Assembly: GCA_019911985.1 (NCBI GenBank)
Contig: JAIOJO010000512.1
Coordinates: 1 to 7,886 of the forward strand
Source: Sulfuricellaceae bacterium
Lineage (GTDB): Bacteria; Pseudomonadota; Gammaproteobacteria; Burkholderiales; UBA9220
DNA: 7,886 nt
Direction of reading: 5' to 3'
Position 1 is the stretch's first letter; the number at the start of each line of letters is the position of its first letter. Both the position numbers and the translations under genes were made by a program. The notes beneath the pieces were generated by a model. It searched no databases, was not told where the DNA came from, and saw nothing but the letters and a program-made list of their open reading frames with translations. Below are positions 1-6,075 of the stretch, piece by piece.

Positions 1-1571
1 ATTATGACCGTCTTTTTTCCCAATTCATCGATATCCTGATATTGCGTAAGGCGTTGAGCGCCCTGGATAGCCTAGGCGGTTTGTCACAGTGGTGCGATGA
101 AGGAGATATGTTGCGCGCCCTGTATGCCGAGTTCGGGAAACTGGATGTGGTTGCGCCGGGGTTGCCCACCTTCTCGGAGTTCCTGGAAACCCACATCCAG
201 CGTATCCGTTTCTACCTGAATAACCCTTTCCCTGAACACCGTCCGGTGTTCACCCAGTCTAACGCCTTAATGAAGTTGCTAACCGAACGTCTGCGGTGGA
301 GTGGGCGCTTTGAGGATCACTATTTCGTGGTGCTGGTGGACGAGTATGAAAACTACGCCGATTACCAGCAACGCATCGTCAATACCAGACTGAAACAGAG
401 TCGACGCGAGGATGGTGTTACCTACCGTTTATTCATGCGTAGCGGTGGCCTGCGTACCCGAGAAACGCTAGCTCCTAGTCAATTGATCGAGGAAACACAC
501 GATTACCGACGGCATGCCTTAGACGAAGAAATGGCCTTCAATGATTTCAAGGCCTATGTTCTAGCCGTGGCTAATCGCTATCTAGAACAAAACCCCTATT
601 TCCGGGAAAAGGCGCTGACCCGATTGGAGGACATGCTGCAAGACCTGTCTCCCGAGGAGGAAGCACGCCTGATGGCGGGTGGCAAGCGTGCCCCGCCATT
701 GGTTGATTGGGTAAAAAAACAGTTCCCTCAGCACGCCGCCGATATCCTGGCCTGGATGGACACGGAACAGGAACCCCTGCGCCAAGCCACGGCTATTGTT
801 CTGTTCAATCAAGGCAAGCCAGTAGATAAGGTATTGGCTGCTTTTCGCAGTCAGAACAAGGATGCTAGGGATTGGTACCATAACTACAGTCGTGGTGCGC
901 TGCATTGGCTGTGCCGTCTTTACCACCAGGACAAACGTTATGCCGGGCTGAATCAATTAGTAGGGCTGTCAGGCAACACTATCCGGGTGTTTTTGGATTT
1001 CTGCCATGCCATCTTTGCCAAGTGGCTTGAGACGGGTGCGAGCACTTTGCCTATATCTCATACTATGCAAAATGAGGCTATTCGGCGCCAAGCAAGAATC
1101 TTCCGCGAGAACCTGCGTTCCGCCGAACATGCTCCGCGCGAGGTGAACAAACTTGTTGAGCGTTTGGGGAGGCTGTTCGAGGCCAAGCACAAGAGCCCGA
1201 AACAGAGCGAATCTGAGGTCAACCACTTTGCTATTCCAAGAATGGACGAAGACGAGCGGCGCGAGCAACTGGAGGAATGGCTTAACGATGCCTGGTACGA
1301 AGGAGCTTTGCGGCGGCTGGAAGGCACCAAGCAAAAAAGCCTGGAGGATTTGCGTTTGACCGACTGGCAACTGGTTCCTTGGTTCGCTCCGCTGTTCAAT
1401 CTTTCCACCCGGCGCAAGAAAAAGCTCACCCTCAAGCCGAACGAGTGTTTCGATCTTTTCGCAGGAGATCAGGAAACTTGGACTAGACTGTTCAAACAAT
1501 TTGACCTCAAGTTTCAGGCAACATCACAAGACGATGAGGCTGTATCTGGTAAACAAGTAACTCTACTTTGA
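1..1571 (+). CDS. ORC/CDC6-like P-loop (AAA) ATPase, 5' end outside the window
   Basis: The reading frame is open from the first bases of the window (first full codon at 3), so the gene begins to the left. The in-frame TTG at 42 is not a convincing start. At least 522 residues are present. Numbering from that TTG, a hydrophobic strand ending in DE (FVVLVDE, residues 95-101) is a Walker B motif. It is followed by ENYADYQQRIVNTRLKQS and, after a further strand, LFMRSGGLRTR. Near residues 310-325 there is GLSGNTIRVFLDFC, which resembles the SGNIR-type helix of bacterial ORC/CDC6-like AAA ATPases. The C-terminal third (residues 385-500) is charged and ends in a WFAPLFNLSTRRKKK segment, possibly winged-helix. 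Walker A is not visible and would lie upstream of the window. The function of such stand-alone ATPases is not established. The DNA methyltransferase relic next door and the lower GC content suggest a defence or DNA-transaction role, which is inference. The ATPase call is fairly sure; the subfamily is less so. Confidence 0.6.
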   Translation, partial: YDRLFSQFIDILILRKALSALDSLGGLSQWCDEGDMLRALYAEFGKLDVVAPGLPTFSEFLETHIQRIRFYLNNPFPEHRPVFTQSNALMKLLTERLRWSGRFEDHYFVVLVDEYENYADYQQRIVNTRLKQSRREDGVTYRLFMRSGGLRTRETLAPSQLIEETHDYRRHALDEEMAFNDFKAYVLAVANRYLEQNPYFREKALTRLEDMLQDLSPEEEARLMAGGKRAPPLVDWVKKQFPQHAADILAWMDTEQEPLRQATAIVLFNQGKPVDKVLAAFRSQNKDARDWYHNYSRGALHWLCRLYHQDKRYAGLNQLVGLSGNTIRVFLDFCHAIFAKWLETGASTLPISHTMQNEAIRRQARIFRENLRSAEHAPREVNKLVERLGRLFEAKHKSPKQSESEVNHFAIPRMDEDERREQLEEWLNDAWYEGALRRLEGTKQKSLEDLRLTDWQLVPWFAPLFNLSTRRKKKLTLKPNECFDLFAGDQETWTRLFKQFDLKFQATSQDDEAVSGKQVTLL

Positions 1572-1589
1572 ATTCCAACTGGGTTTTAA

Positions 1590-2549
1590 ACCCGGCTATG
1601 GCCATTGGTGCTGCAAGTGCTCTTGCCAGCTAAGCTGGGTCTGGAAGAAGGCCAAGCGGATGTGGCGGTTTGCAACCCGCCCTACCTACCGGCGACCGAT
1701 ATTCCTGGCGTACACGAAATCCTCCGTGCGGTAGATTTGCATCAATGCGTATCTGCAAAGCGGGTGACGACAGAAATTGTGTTCATTGCCCAAAATCTGC
1801 GTCTGCTCCGCCCTGGCGGCGAGTTGGCCGTCATCGTCCCAGATGGTTTGGCAACGCACCATCATTACGCTGACCTACGCCAGGCGTTGTGCGAGTGCCA
1901 TGGCTTGTATCGGGTCATCCAGTTGCCAGATCGCTTCTTTGCTCAAACGGAGGCGCGCACCCACATCTTATATCTGCGTAAACAGGCTGGGACAGCCAAT
2001 GAAATTCGCTTGGCGGGCGCGGCGACGGATGGTGGTCTAACGGAGGATGTGGTGATTTCCCCGAGTCTTGCTCGAACTCGCCTGGATTACAGCTTTCACT
2101 CCTATGCCGCCGCGTATAATTCCACCGTTATCACGTTGCGCGATTTGGGTGCCGAGGTGATGCGTGGTCTGTTTACCCATAAGGAATGTCAGTCTGACAA
2201 ACTGCCTTTTTTTCACACCACGGATTTCAAACGCTTTCCAAAAGGACGGGTCGCCTATCCTATATACGCCGATCTAGCAGAGCGTTGGACGGCGCAAGCA
2301 GGTGATTTCCTCATTCCCCGCGTCGGTGCACGTTGCCTACATTACTCGGCTAGGGTTGTCTCGGGGCATCCGGTCATGACCGACTGTGTTTACCGTATTC
2401 GAGTGGCACCCCAATGGAGACAAGCTGTTTGGAAGGCGTTATCTTCAACGGAAGGAATTCGTTGGCGTCAGCAGGCAGGGCATGGTGTTTGTGCACGCGT
2501 ATTGAGTAAGGAAATGCTGCTGGAATTTCCTGTGAGTGTGACAACTTGA
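1590..2549 (+). pseudogene. N6-adenine DNA methyltransferase, 5'-truncated, with C-terminal target recognition domain
   Basis: The open frame shows an N6-adenine methyltransferase core from motif IV onward. NPPY (1674-1685) lies in VAVCNPPYLPA and supplies the catalytic loop that flips and methylates adenine. LRPGGELAVIVPDG and LYRVIQLPDRFFAQTEARTHILYLRK match the later strands of type I/IIG (HsdM-like) enzymes. The last 140 residues, with GDFLIPRVGA and VLSKEMLLEFPVSV, resemble a type I specificity-subunit recognition half. The SAM-binding motif I, normally some 50-70 residues before NPPY, is absent: only about 25 codons separate NPPY from the stop at 1587-1589, and the other frames upstream do not encode it. 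The only possible starts are TTG 1605 or GTG 1608, without a ribosome binding site. The family is usually about 500 residues or more, against 314 here. The rest of the frame has no stops, so the truncation looks recent. It cannot be active alone unless SAM binding is supplied in trans. It may instead be expressed as a recognition fragment, which is less likely. Confidence 0.62.
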
Positions 2550-2597
2550 AGCAACTGAGGGAGCGTTTCTAGCCTTTTGTTTTATTGGCTTTTGTAC

Positions 2598-2626
2598 TTG
2601 CCACATGTAGTTGCTAGCGGTATCGT
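2598..2626 (+). promoter_or_regulatory. candidate sigma70 promoter for thiL-pgpA
   Basis: A TTGCCA box (2598-2603, five of six matches to TTGACA) and a TATCGT box (2621-2626, four of six to TATAAT) are separated by 17 bp. They sit 38 bp ahead of the thiL ATG, in the 114-bp gap after the methyltransferase relic. That gap is otherwise AT-rich and contains no gene. A promoter here would free thiL from the accessory genes upstream. This is pattern matching only. Confidence 0.35.
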
Positions 2627-2663
2627 TGTGTCCCGTTATTTTGCCTCCTAGTAAAGTCTATCC

Positions 2664-3620
2664 ATGCCCTCCGAATTCGAACTGATCCGCCGCTTTTTCA
2701 CCCGGCCCGTCCAGCACACCGAGCTGGGCGTGGGCGACGACGCCGCGCTGATCCGCGTGGCCGCCGGGATGGAGTTGGCGGTATCCGCCGACATGCTGGT
2801 GGAAGGGCGGCATTTTTCCTCCAGCGACAGCCCCGGCGCGCTCGGCTACAAGACGCTGGCGGTGAATCTGTCCGACCTCGCGGCGATGGGCGCGACGCCG
2901 CGCTGGGCGACGCTGGCCCTGGCCTTGCCCGCGGCCGACGAGAAATGGCTGCAGGGGTTTGCCGGCGGCTTCTTCGGCCTGGCGCAAAAACATAAAGTGG
3001 ATTTGATCGGCGGCGACACCACTCGCGGCCCCTTGACGCTGTGCGTCCAGATCATGGGCGAAGTGCCGGCCGGGCGCGCCTTGCGCCGCAGCGGCGCGCA
3101 GCCGGGAGACGACATCTGGGTGTCCGGCGTGCTGGGCGATGCGGCGCTGGCGCTGGCGTTCCGCCAGGGCCGGGTCGAGTTGGACCGGCGCGAGGCCGCC
3201 GCCTGCCTGCCCAAGCTCTACCTGCCCACGCCCCGGGTGGAATTGGGCTGCGCGCTGCTGGGCATCGCCACGAGCGCCATCGACATCTCCGACGGCCTGC
3301 TCGCCGACCTCGGCCATATCCTGGAGGCCTCGCGGGCGGCGGCGGAAATTCGTTTCGACGACTTGCCCAAATCCGATGTGCTGCGCGCCCATCTCGGCGA
3401 CGCAGCGGTGCGCGATTGCCTGCTGGCCGGAGGCGACGACTACGAACTGTGTTTCACCGCCCCGGCGGAGCGGCGGGCCGCTCTGGCCGAACTCTCGGCG
3501 CGCCTGGACTTGCCGCTGACACGCATTGGCGCGATACGCGGCGGCGCGGGCCTGGTGTTGCGGGACGGAGCCGGGCAGGCGATGACGACGGAGGCCACAG
3601 GCTATGACCACTTCGCTTAA
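2664..3620 (+). CDS. thiL: Thiamine-monophosphate kinase
   Basis: ThiL phosphorylates thiamine monophosphate with ATP to thiamine diphosphate, the active cofactor, in the cytoplasm. The 318-residue length is normal for the family (E. coli about 325). The conserved metal- and nucleotide-binding motifs all appear in order: GVGDDAAL (22-29), SADMLVEGRHF (41-51), GYKTLAVNLSDLAAMGATP (61-79), GGDTTRG (116-122), PGDDIWVSG (147-155), the acidic DISDGLLADL (207-216), GGDDYELCF (256-264) and the C-terminal GYDHF. The ATG at 2664 gives the family's usual N-terminus (FELIRRFF), though no strong Shine-Dalgarno sequence precedes it. The base composition changes sharply here, from the less GC-rich accessory DNA to GC-rich core DNA. 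The gene overlaps pgpA by 17 bp, so the two are translationally coupled. In many proteobacteria nusB precedes thiL; here accessory genes lie immediately upstream instead. Confidence 0.97.
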   Translation: MPSEFELIRRFFTRPVQHTELGVGDDAALIRVAAGMELAVSADMLVEGRHFSSSDSPGALGYKTLAVNLSDLAAMGATPRWATLALALPAADEKWLQGFAGGFFGLAQKHKVDLIGGDTTRGPLTLCVQIMGEVPAGRALRRSGAQPGDDIWVSGVLGDAALALAFRQGRVELDRREAAACLPKLYLPTPRVELGCALLGIATSAIDISDGLLADLGHILEASRAAAEIRFDDLPKSDVLRAHLGDAAVRDCLLAGGDDYELCFTAPAERRAALAELSARLDLPLTRIGAIRGGAGLVLRDGAGQAMTTEATGYDHFA

Positions 3621-4107
3621 AATCCAGCCCGGCTGGCGCTTTCTCCTCAGCCATCCTGCCCATCTGCTGTCCTTCGGTTTCGGCAGCGGCCTCAGCCCGA
3701 AAGCGCCGGGCACGGCGGGGACGCTGGCCGCCTATCCCCTGTTCGGCTTGCTGTGGCTGCTGCACTTGAACCTCTACGCCTACCTTGCCGTGGTGGCGGT
3801 CTTGTTTCTGGCGGGAATCTGGTTTTGCGGTGTTACCGGGCGCGCTCTGGGCGTGGACGATTACGGCGGTATCGTCTGGGACGAAATCGTCGCGATGCTG
3901 CTGGTGCTGGCCTACACGCCGCTAAGCTGGCCGTGGTTCGCCGCCGCCTTCCTGCTGTTCCGCTTGTTCGACATCTGGAAACCCTTCCCCATCCGCTATG
4001 TCGACCGGCACGTCCACGGCGGCTTCGGCGTAATGCTCGACGACTTGCTGGCGGCGGGCTATGCGCTTATCGTGCTGAAAAGCGGCCAATGGCTGTTGGC
4101 CGCTTAG
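3604..4107 (+). CDS. pgpA: Phosphatidylglycerophosphatase A
   Basis: PgpA is an inner-membrane enzyme that removes the phosphate from phosphatidylglycerol phosphate to give phosphatidylglycerol. The 167-residue protein shows the family signatures: FGSGLSPKAPGTAGT (26-40), DDYGGIVWDEIV (85-96, acidic metal-binding cluster), FRLFDIWKPFPI (119-130) and HGGFGVMLDDLLA (138-150). Hydrophobic stretches near 42-72 and 97-120 fit its membrane segments. The ATG at 3604 lies inside the end of thiL. A GGAGG at 3590-3594, 9 bases upstream, supports this start and coupling to thiL. The stop codon TAG (4105-4107) takes its last base from a mobile repeat inserted at that point. The empty site, reconstructed from the flanks, reads TAG at the same place, so the protein end is unchanged. 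Confidence 0.96.
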   Translation: MTTSLKIQPGWRFLLSHPAHLLSFGFGSGLSPKAPGTAGTLAAYPLFGLLWLLHLNLYAYLAVVAVLFLAGIWFCGVTGRALGVDDYGGIVWDEIVAMLLVLAYTPLSWPWFAAAFLLFRLFDIWKPFPIRYVDRHVHGGFGVMLDDLLAAGYALIVLKSGQWLLAA

Positions 4108-4136
4108 AGGCTGTCTTAACAAATCCTGATCCCGCG
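4106..4136. repeat. Left terminal inverted repeat of the MITE
   Basis: This 31-base arm is the exact reverse complement of 4334-4364. Thirty bases belong to the element and the outermost A belongs to the target TTA. The match stops at 4137, where the left side diverges from the right. Confidence 0.9.
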
Positions 4137-4363
4137 CTGGCGGCAAGCTGGTTTCAGGGCGCGACGCGGGTCGCGCGATTTGGTCATTCCAAATAAGCGG
4201 CCCGCAACAAAGCCCTGGGGGCCAGCCCGAAGGATTGAGGCGATAAGCTTGCGTGAGCGTTGTTACAGCTCGCTGATTTGGAATAACCAAACAGCACTCG
4301 CTGCACCTAGCTCACGCAAGCTTATAGCCTCAACGCGGGATCAGGATTTGTTAAGACAGCCTC
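4107..4363. mobile_element. MITE-like non-autonomous element, 257 bp, with TTA target duplication
   Basis: The two ends are perfect inverted repeats of 30 bp (4107-4136 and 4334-4363), beginning GAGGCTGTC and ending GACAGCCTC. A TTA on each side (4104-4106 and 4364-4366) is the likely target duplication. The interior has no credible gene. It holds further palindromes: a second inverted pair of 24 bp with one mismatch (4235-4258 with 4310-4333), a third pair of 16 bp with one mismatch (4179-4194 with 4276-4291), and a small GCGCGAC/GTCGCGC hairpin (4159-4176). Small size, terminal repeats, target duplication and lack of a transposase define a MITE. A three-base TNA duplication together with GAGGCTGT-like ends recalls IS5-family elements of the IS1031/IS427 type, but the parent transposon is inference. 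The insertion sits between pgpA and pncC, which are usually close neighbours. Confidence 0.8.
4235..4333. repeat. Inner inverted repeat pair of the MITE
   Basis: Bases 4235-4258 pair with 4310-4333 over 24 positions with one mismatch (GCGATAAG on the left against GCTATAAG in the reverse complement of the right). Between them lies ATTTGGAATAACCAAA (4276-4291), which can fold on itself and is also the near-exact reverse complement of 4179-4194. The region can therefore form a long stem with side hairpins, as DNA cruciform or as RNA. Confidence 0.8.
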
Positions 4364-4364
4364 T
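4334..4364. repeat. Right terminal inverted repeat of the MITE
   Basis: This arm is the exact reverse complement of 4106-4136. It is directly continuous with the inner repeat at 4310-4333, so the right arm is 55 bases long. The matching left arm is split by 98 bases (4137-4234). Confidence 0.9.
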
Positions 4365-4398
4365 TAGATCAATTTGCAATAAAACCGGCATGAATCTT

Positions 4399-4458
4399 CC
4401 CTCTCCCCTAGCCCCTCCCCCGTAGCGGGGGAGGGGTGCGCGACAGCGCGGGAGAGGG
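4399..4458. repeat. Nested GC-rich palindrome, REP-like intergenic repeat
   Basis: The inner stem is eleven perfect pairs, CCCCTCCCCCG (4412-4422) with CGGGGGAGGGG (4426-4436), around a TAG loop. An outer stem of nine pairs, CCCTCTCCC (4399-4407) with GGGAGAGGG (4450-4458), encloses it. This kind of CCCTCTCCC/GGGAGAGGG palindrome is common between genes in GC-rich proteobacteria. No T-run follows on either side, so an intrinsic terminator is not well supported, although the stem could still stabilise or attenuate the transcript between pgpA and pncC. It lies about 50 bases ahead of the pncC start. Confidence 0.75.
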
Positions 4459-4506
4459 TGCCCTTCATGTTTTTATTGAGAAATGGAAATAGATCGGGAG
4501 AAAACG

Positions 4507-5019
4507 ATGGTAGACGACGAAATCTACCGCCTCGCCGAAGAAGTCGGCGAGGCGCTGAAAGCGCTGGGCTGGATGATGGTCAGCGCCGAATCCTGCACCG
4601 GCGGCTGGGTAGGCGAAGCGGCGACCGCCGTGCCGGGCAGCTCGCGCTGGTACGACCGCGGCTTCATCACCTACAGCAACGAAGCCAAGCAGGACATGCT
4701 CGGCGTGAGCGCCGCCACGCTGGAACAACACGGCGCGGTGAGCGGCGCGACCGTGGCCGAAATGGCGGCGGGCGCCTTGCGGCGTAGCCGGGCGCAGGTG
4801 GCGCTGGCGATCAGCGGCATCGCCGGGCCGCAAGGCGGCATGCCGGACAAGCCGGTGGGCACGGTGTGGTTCGCCTGGGCCTTGCGCGACGGCCGGGTCG
4901 GCAGCGAGCGCCATCAATTCTCCGGCGACCGGCAGTCGGTACGGCGCCAAGCTGTCGCGCATGCCTTGCGCGGCGTGCTGGAACGGATCAATCCGGGGAC
5001 GGCGCAAGGCCAAGCCTAA
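4507..5019 (+). CDS. pncC: Nicotinamide-nucleotide amidohydrolase (CinA C-terminal family)
   Basis: PncC deamidates nicotinamide mononucleotide to nicotinate mononucleotide in the cytoplasm and so recycles NMN into NAD. The protein is a stand-alone CinA C-terminal domain. Visible motifs are SAESCTGGW (26-34) with the catalytic serine S29, RGFITYSNEAKQ (51-62), AISGIAGPQGG (101-111), KPVGTVWFA (115-123) and FSGDRQSVRRQAV (138-150). The ATG at 4507 was chosen over the in-frame ATG at 4483. It has a GGGAG at 4496-4500 six bases upstream, and it gives 170 residues whose start (MVDDEIYRLAEEVG) lines up with E. coli PncC of about 165 residues. pncC commonly follows pgpA; here a MITE and a hairpin repeat lie between them, so it may need its own promoter, and none is obvious. 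Family membership is certain. Confidence 0.94.
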   Translation: MVDDEIYRLAEEVGEALKALGWMMVSAESCTGGWVGEAATAVPGSSRWYDRGFITYSNEAKQDMLGVSAATLEQHGAVSGATVAEMAAGALRRSRAQVALAISGIAGPQGGMPDKPVGTVWFAWALRDGRVGSERHQFSGDRQSVRRQAVAHALRGVLERINPGTAQGQA

Positions 5020-5083
5020 GCCGACGGTGATTTTGACCTAATCTATTGATGGGCCGAACGTATCGGTAGCACAATGAGCCACC

Positions 5084-6067
5084 ATGGATCGCTTGTCCCG
5101 CCTCTACGCCCTGCACCGCCAACTGGCCGGCCGCCGCTATCCGGTATCGCACCAGGAATTGCGGGAAGAACTGGGCTGCTCCCGCGCCACTCTCAACCGC
5201 ATCATCCAGGATTTGCGCGTCCACTTCGATGCTCCCATCGAGTACGACCGCGAGGCCAACGGCTACCGTTACGAACACGGCAAGCGCTTCGAATTGCCGG
5301 GCCTGTGGTTCAGCGCCAAAGAACTGGAATCCCTCCTCGCCATGCAAAGCTTGCTGGCCGGGCTCCAGCCCGGCCTGCTGGATAGCCTGCTCGCCCCCTT
5401 CCGCCAGCGCGTGGAAGCCGTTCTCGCCTCCGAACACCTCGGCCAGGGGGAAGCCCTGCGCCGCGTCCGCATCCTTCCCCTCGCCGTCCGCGCCGTGGAC
5501 GGCGGCCACTTCCAGGCCATAGCCGGCGCCCTGCTGGGCCGCAAGCGGCTGCAAATCGCCTACCGGGGGCGCGAACGCAACGCCGAAACCCGGCGCGAAA
5601 TCTCCCCCCAGCGCCTGATTCACTACCGCGACAACTGGTATCTAGACGCCTGGTGCCACCAGCGCGACGCCCTGCGCAGCTTTGCGCTGGATCGGGTGCA
5701 TGAGGCGCGCGCCCTCGACGCGCCTGCACTCGATATTCCCGAAGCCGCCCTCGACGTCCACTTTGCCTCCGGTTACGGCATCTTCGCGGGCAGCGCGCAA
5801 CACACCGCCGTCCTGCGCTTCACCCCAGAACGCGCCCGTTGGGTGGCGGAAGAACGCTGGCATCCCGAGCAGCAAGGACGGTTTCTGGAAGACGGCCGCT
5901 ACGAATTGCACATTCCCTACTCCGATCCGCGCGAACTGGTGATGGATATTCTCAAATACGGGCCGGACGTGGAGGCGGTCGGGCCGGAGAATTTACGCCG
6001 GCTGCTCTACGAGCGGCTGGAGTCGGCTTTGGCGCAATACCGCAGCATCCATACTGAAACCAAATAG
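5084..6067 (+). CDS. WYL-domain transcriptional regulator (HTH-WYL-WCX, YafY-like)
   Basis: The 327-residue protein has the three-part layout of WYL regulators. An N-terminal winged helix-turn-helix (about 1-65) includes VSHQELREELGCSRATLNRII (21-41). The WYL domain (about 135-205) includes ISPQRLIHYRDNWYLDAWCH (173-192), with the name-giving W185-Y186-L187, and RSFALDRV (198-205). A WCX-type C-terminal extension (about 240-320) completes it. WYL domains bind small ligands or nucleic acid and often control DNA-damage or defence genes; the ligand and targets here are unknown. The ATG at 5084 gives the family's usual N-terminus (MDRLSRLYAL), although the ribosome binding site is weak and another ATG at 5074 is out of frame. 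A short CCGA-N5-TCGG dyad (5054-5066) lies 17 bases ahead of the start and could be an operator, but this is weak. The next gene starts 8 bases after the stop, so the two form an operon. Confidence 0.93.
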   Translation: MDRLSRLYALHRQLAGRRYPVSHQELREELGCSRATLNRIIQDLRVHFDAPIEYDREANGYRYEHGKRFELPGLWFSAKELESLLAMQSLLAGLQPGLLDSLLAPFRQRVEAVLASEHLGQGEALRRVRILPLAVRAVDGGHFQAIAGALLGRKRLQIAYRGRERNAETRREISPQRLIHYRDNWYLDAWCHQRDALRSFALDRVHEARALDAPALDIPEAALDVHFASGYGIFAGSAQHTAVLRFTPERARWVAEERWHPEQQGRFLEDGRYELHIPYSDPRELVMDILKYGPDVEAVGPENLRRLLYERLESALAQYRSIHTETK

Positions 6068-6075
6068 GAAACACC

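Noticed and set aside
582..1499. Minus-strand open frames opposite the ATPase gene
   Set aside because: No recognisable domains, and they overlap a convincing long plus-strand gene.
2570..2594. AGCC/GGCT with T-rich flank after the methyltransferase relic as a terminator
   Set aside because: It has only four pairs and a twelve-base loop, so it is not convincing.
2658..3713. Long open frame on the minus strand opposite thiL (351 codons)
   Set aside because: It is a shadow of GC-rich thiL: low-complexity R/A/G/Q-rich translation, no domain, and a certain gene on the other strand.
4180..4425. 81-codon open frame inside the MITE
   Set aside because: It consists of the inverted repeats, has no ribosome binding site or recognisable protein, and ends in the GC-rich hairpin.
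4106..4458. CRISPR array or tandem repeat array
   Set aside because: The repeats are inverted, not direct and regularly spaced; there are no spacers and no cas genes.
4483..4506. Upstream ATG for pncC adding 8 residues
   Set aside because: There is no Shine-Dalgarno before 4483, while 4507 has GGGAG at good spacing and matches the usual family start.
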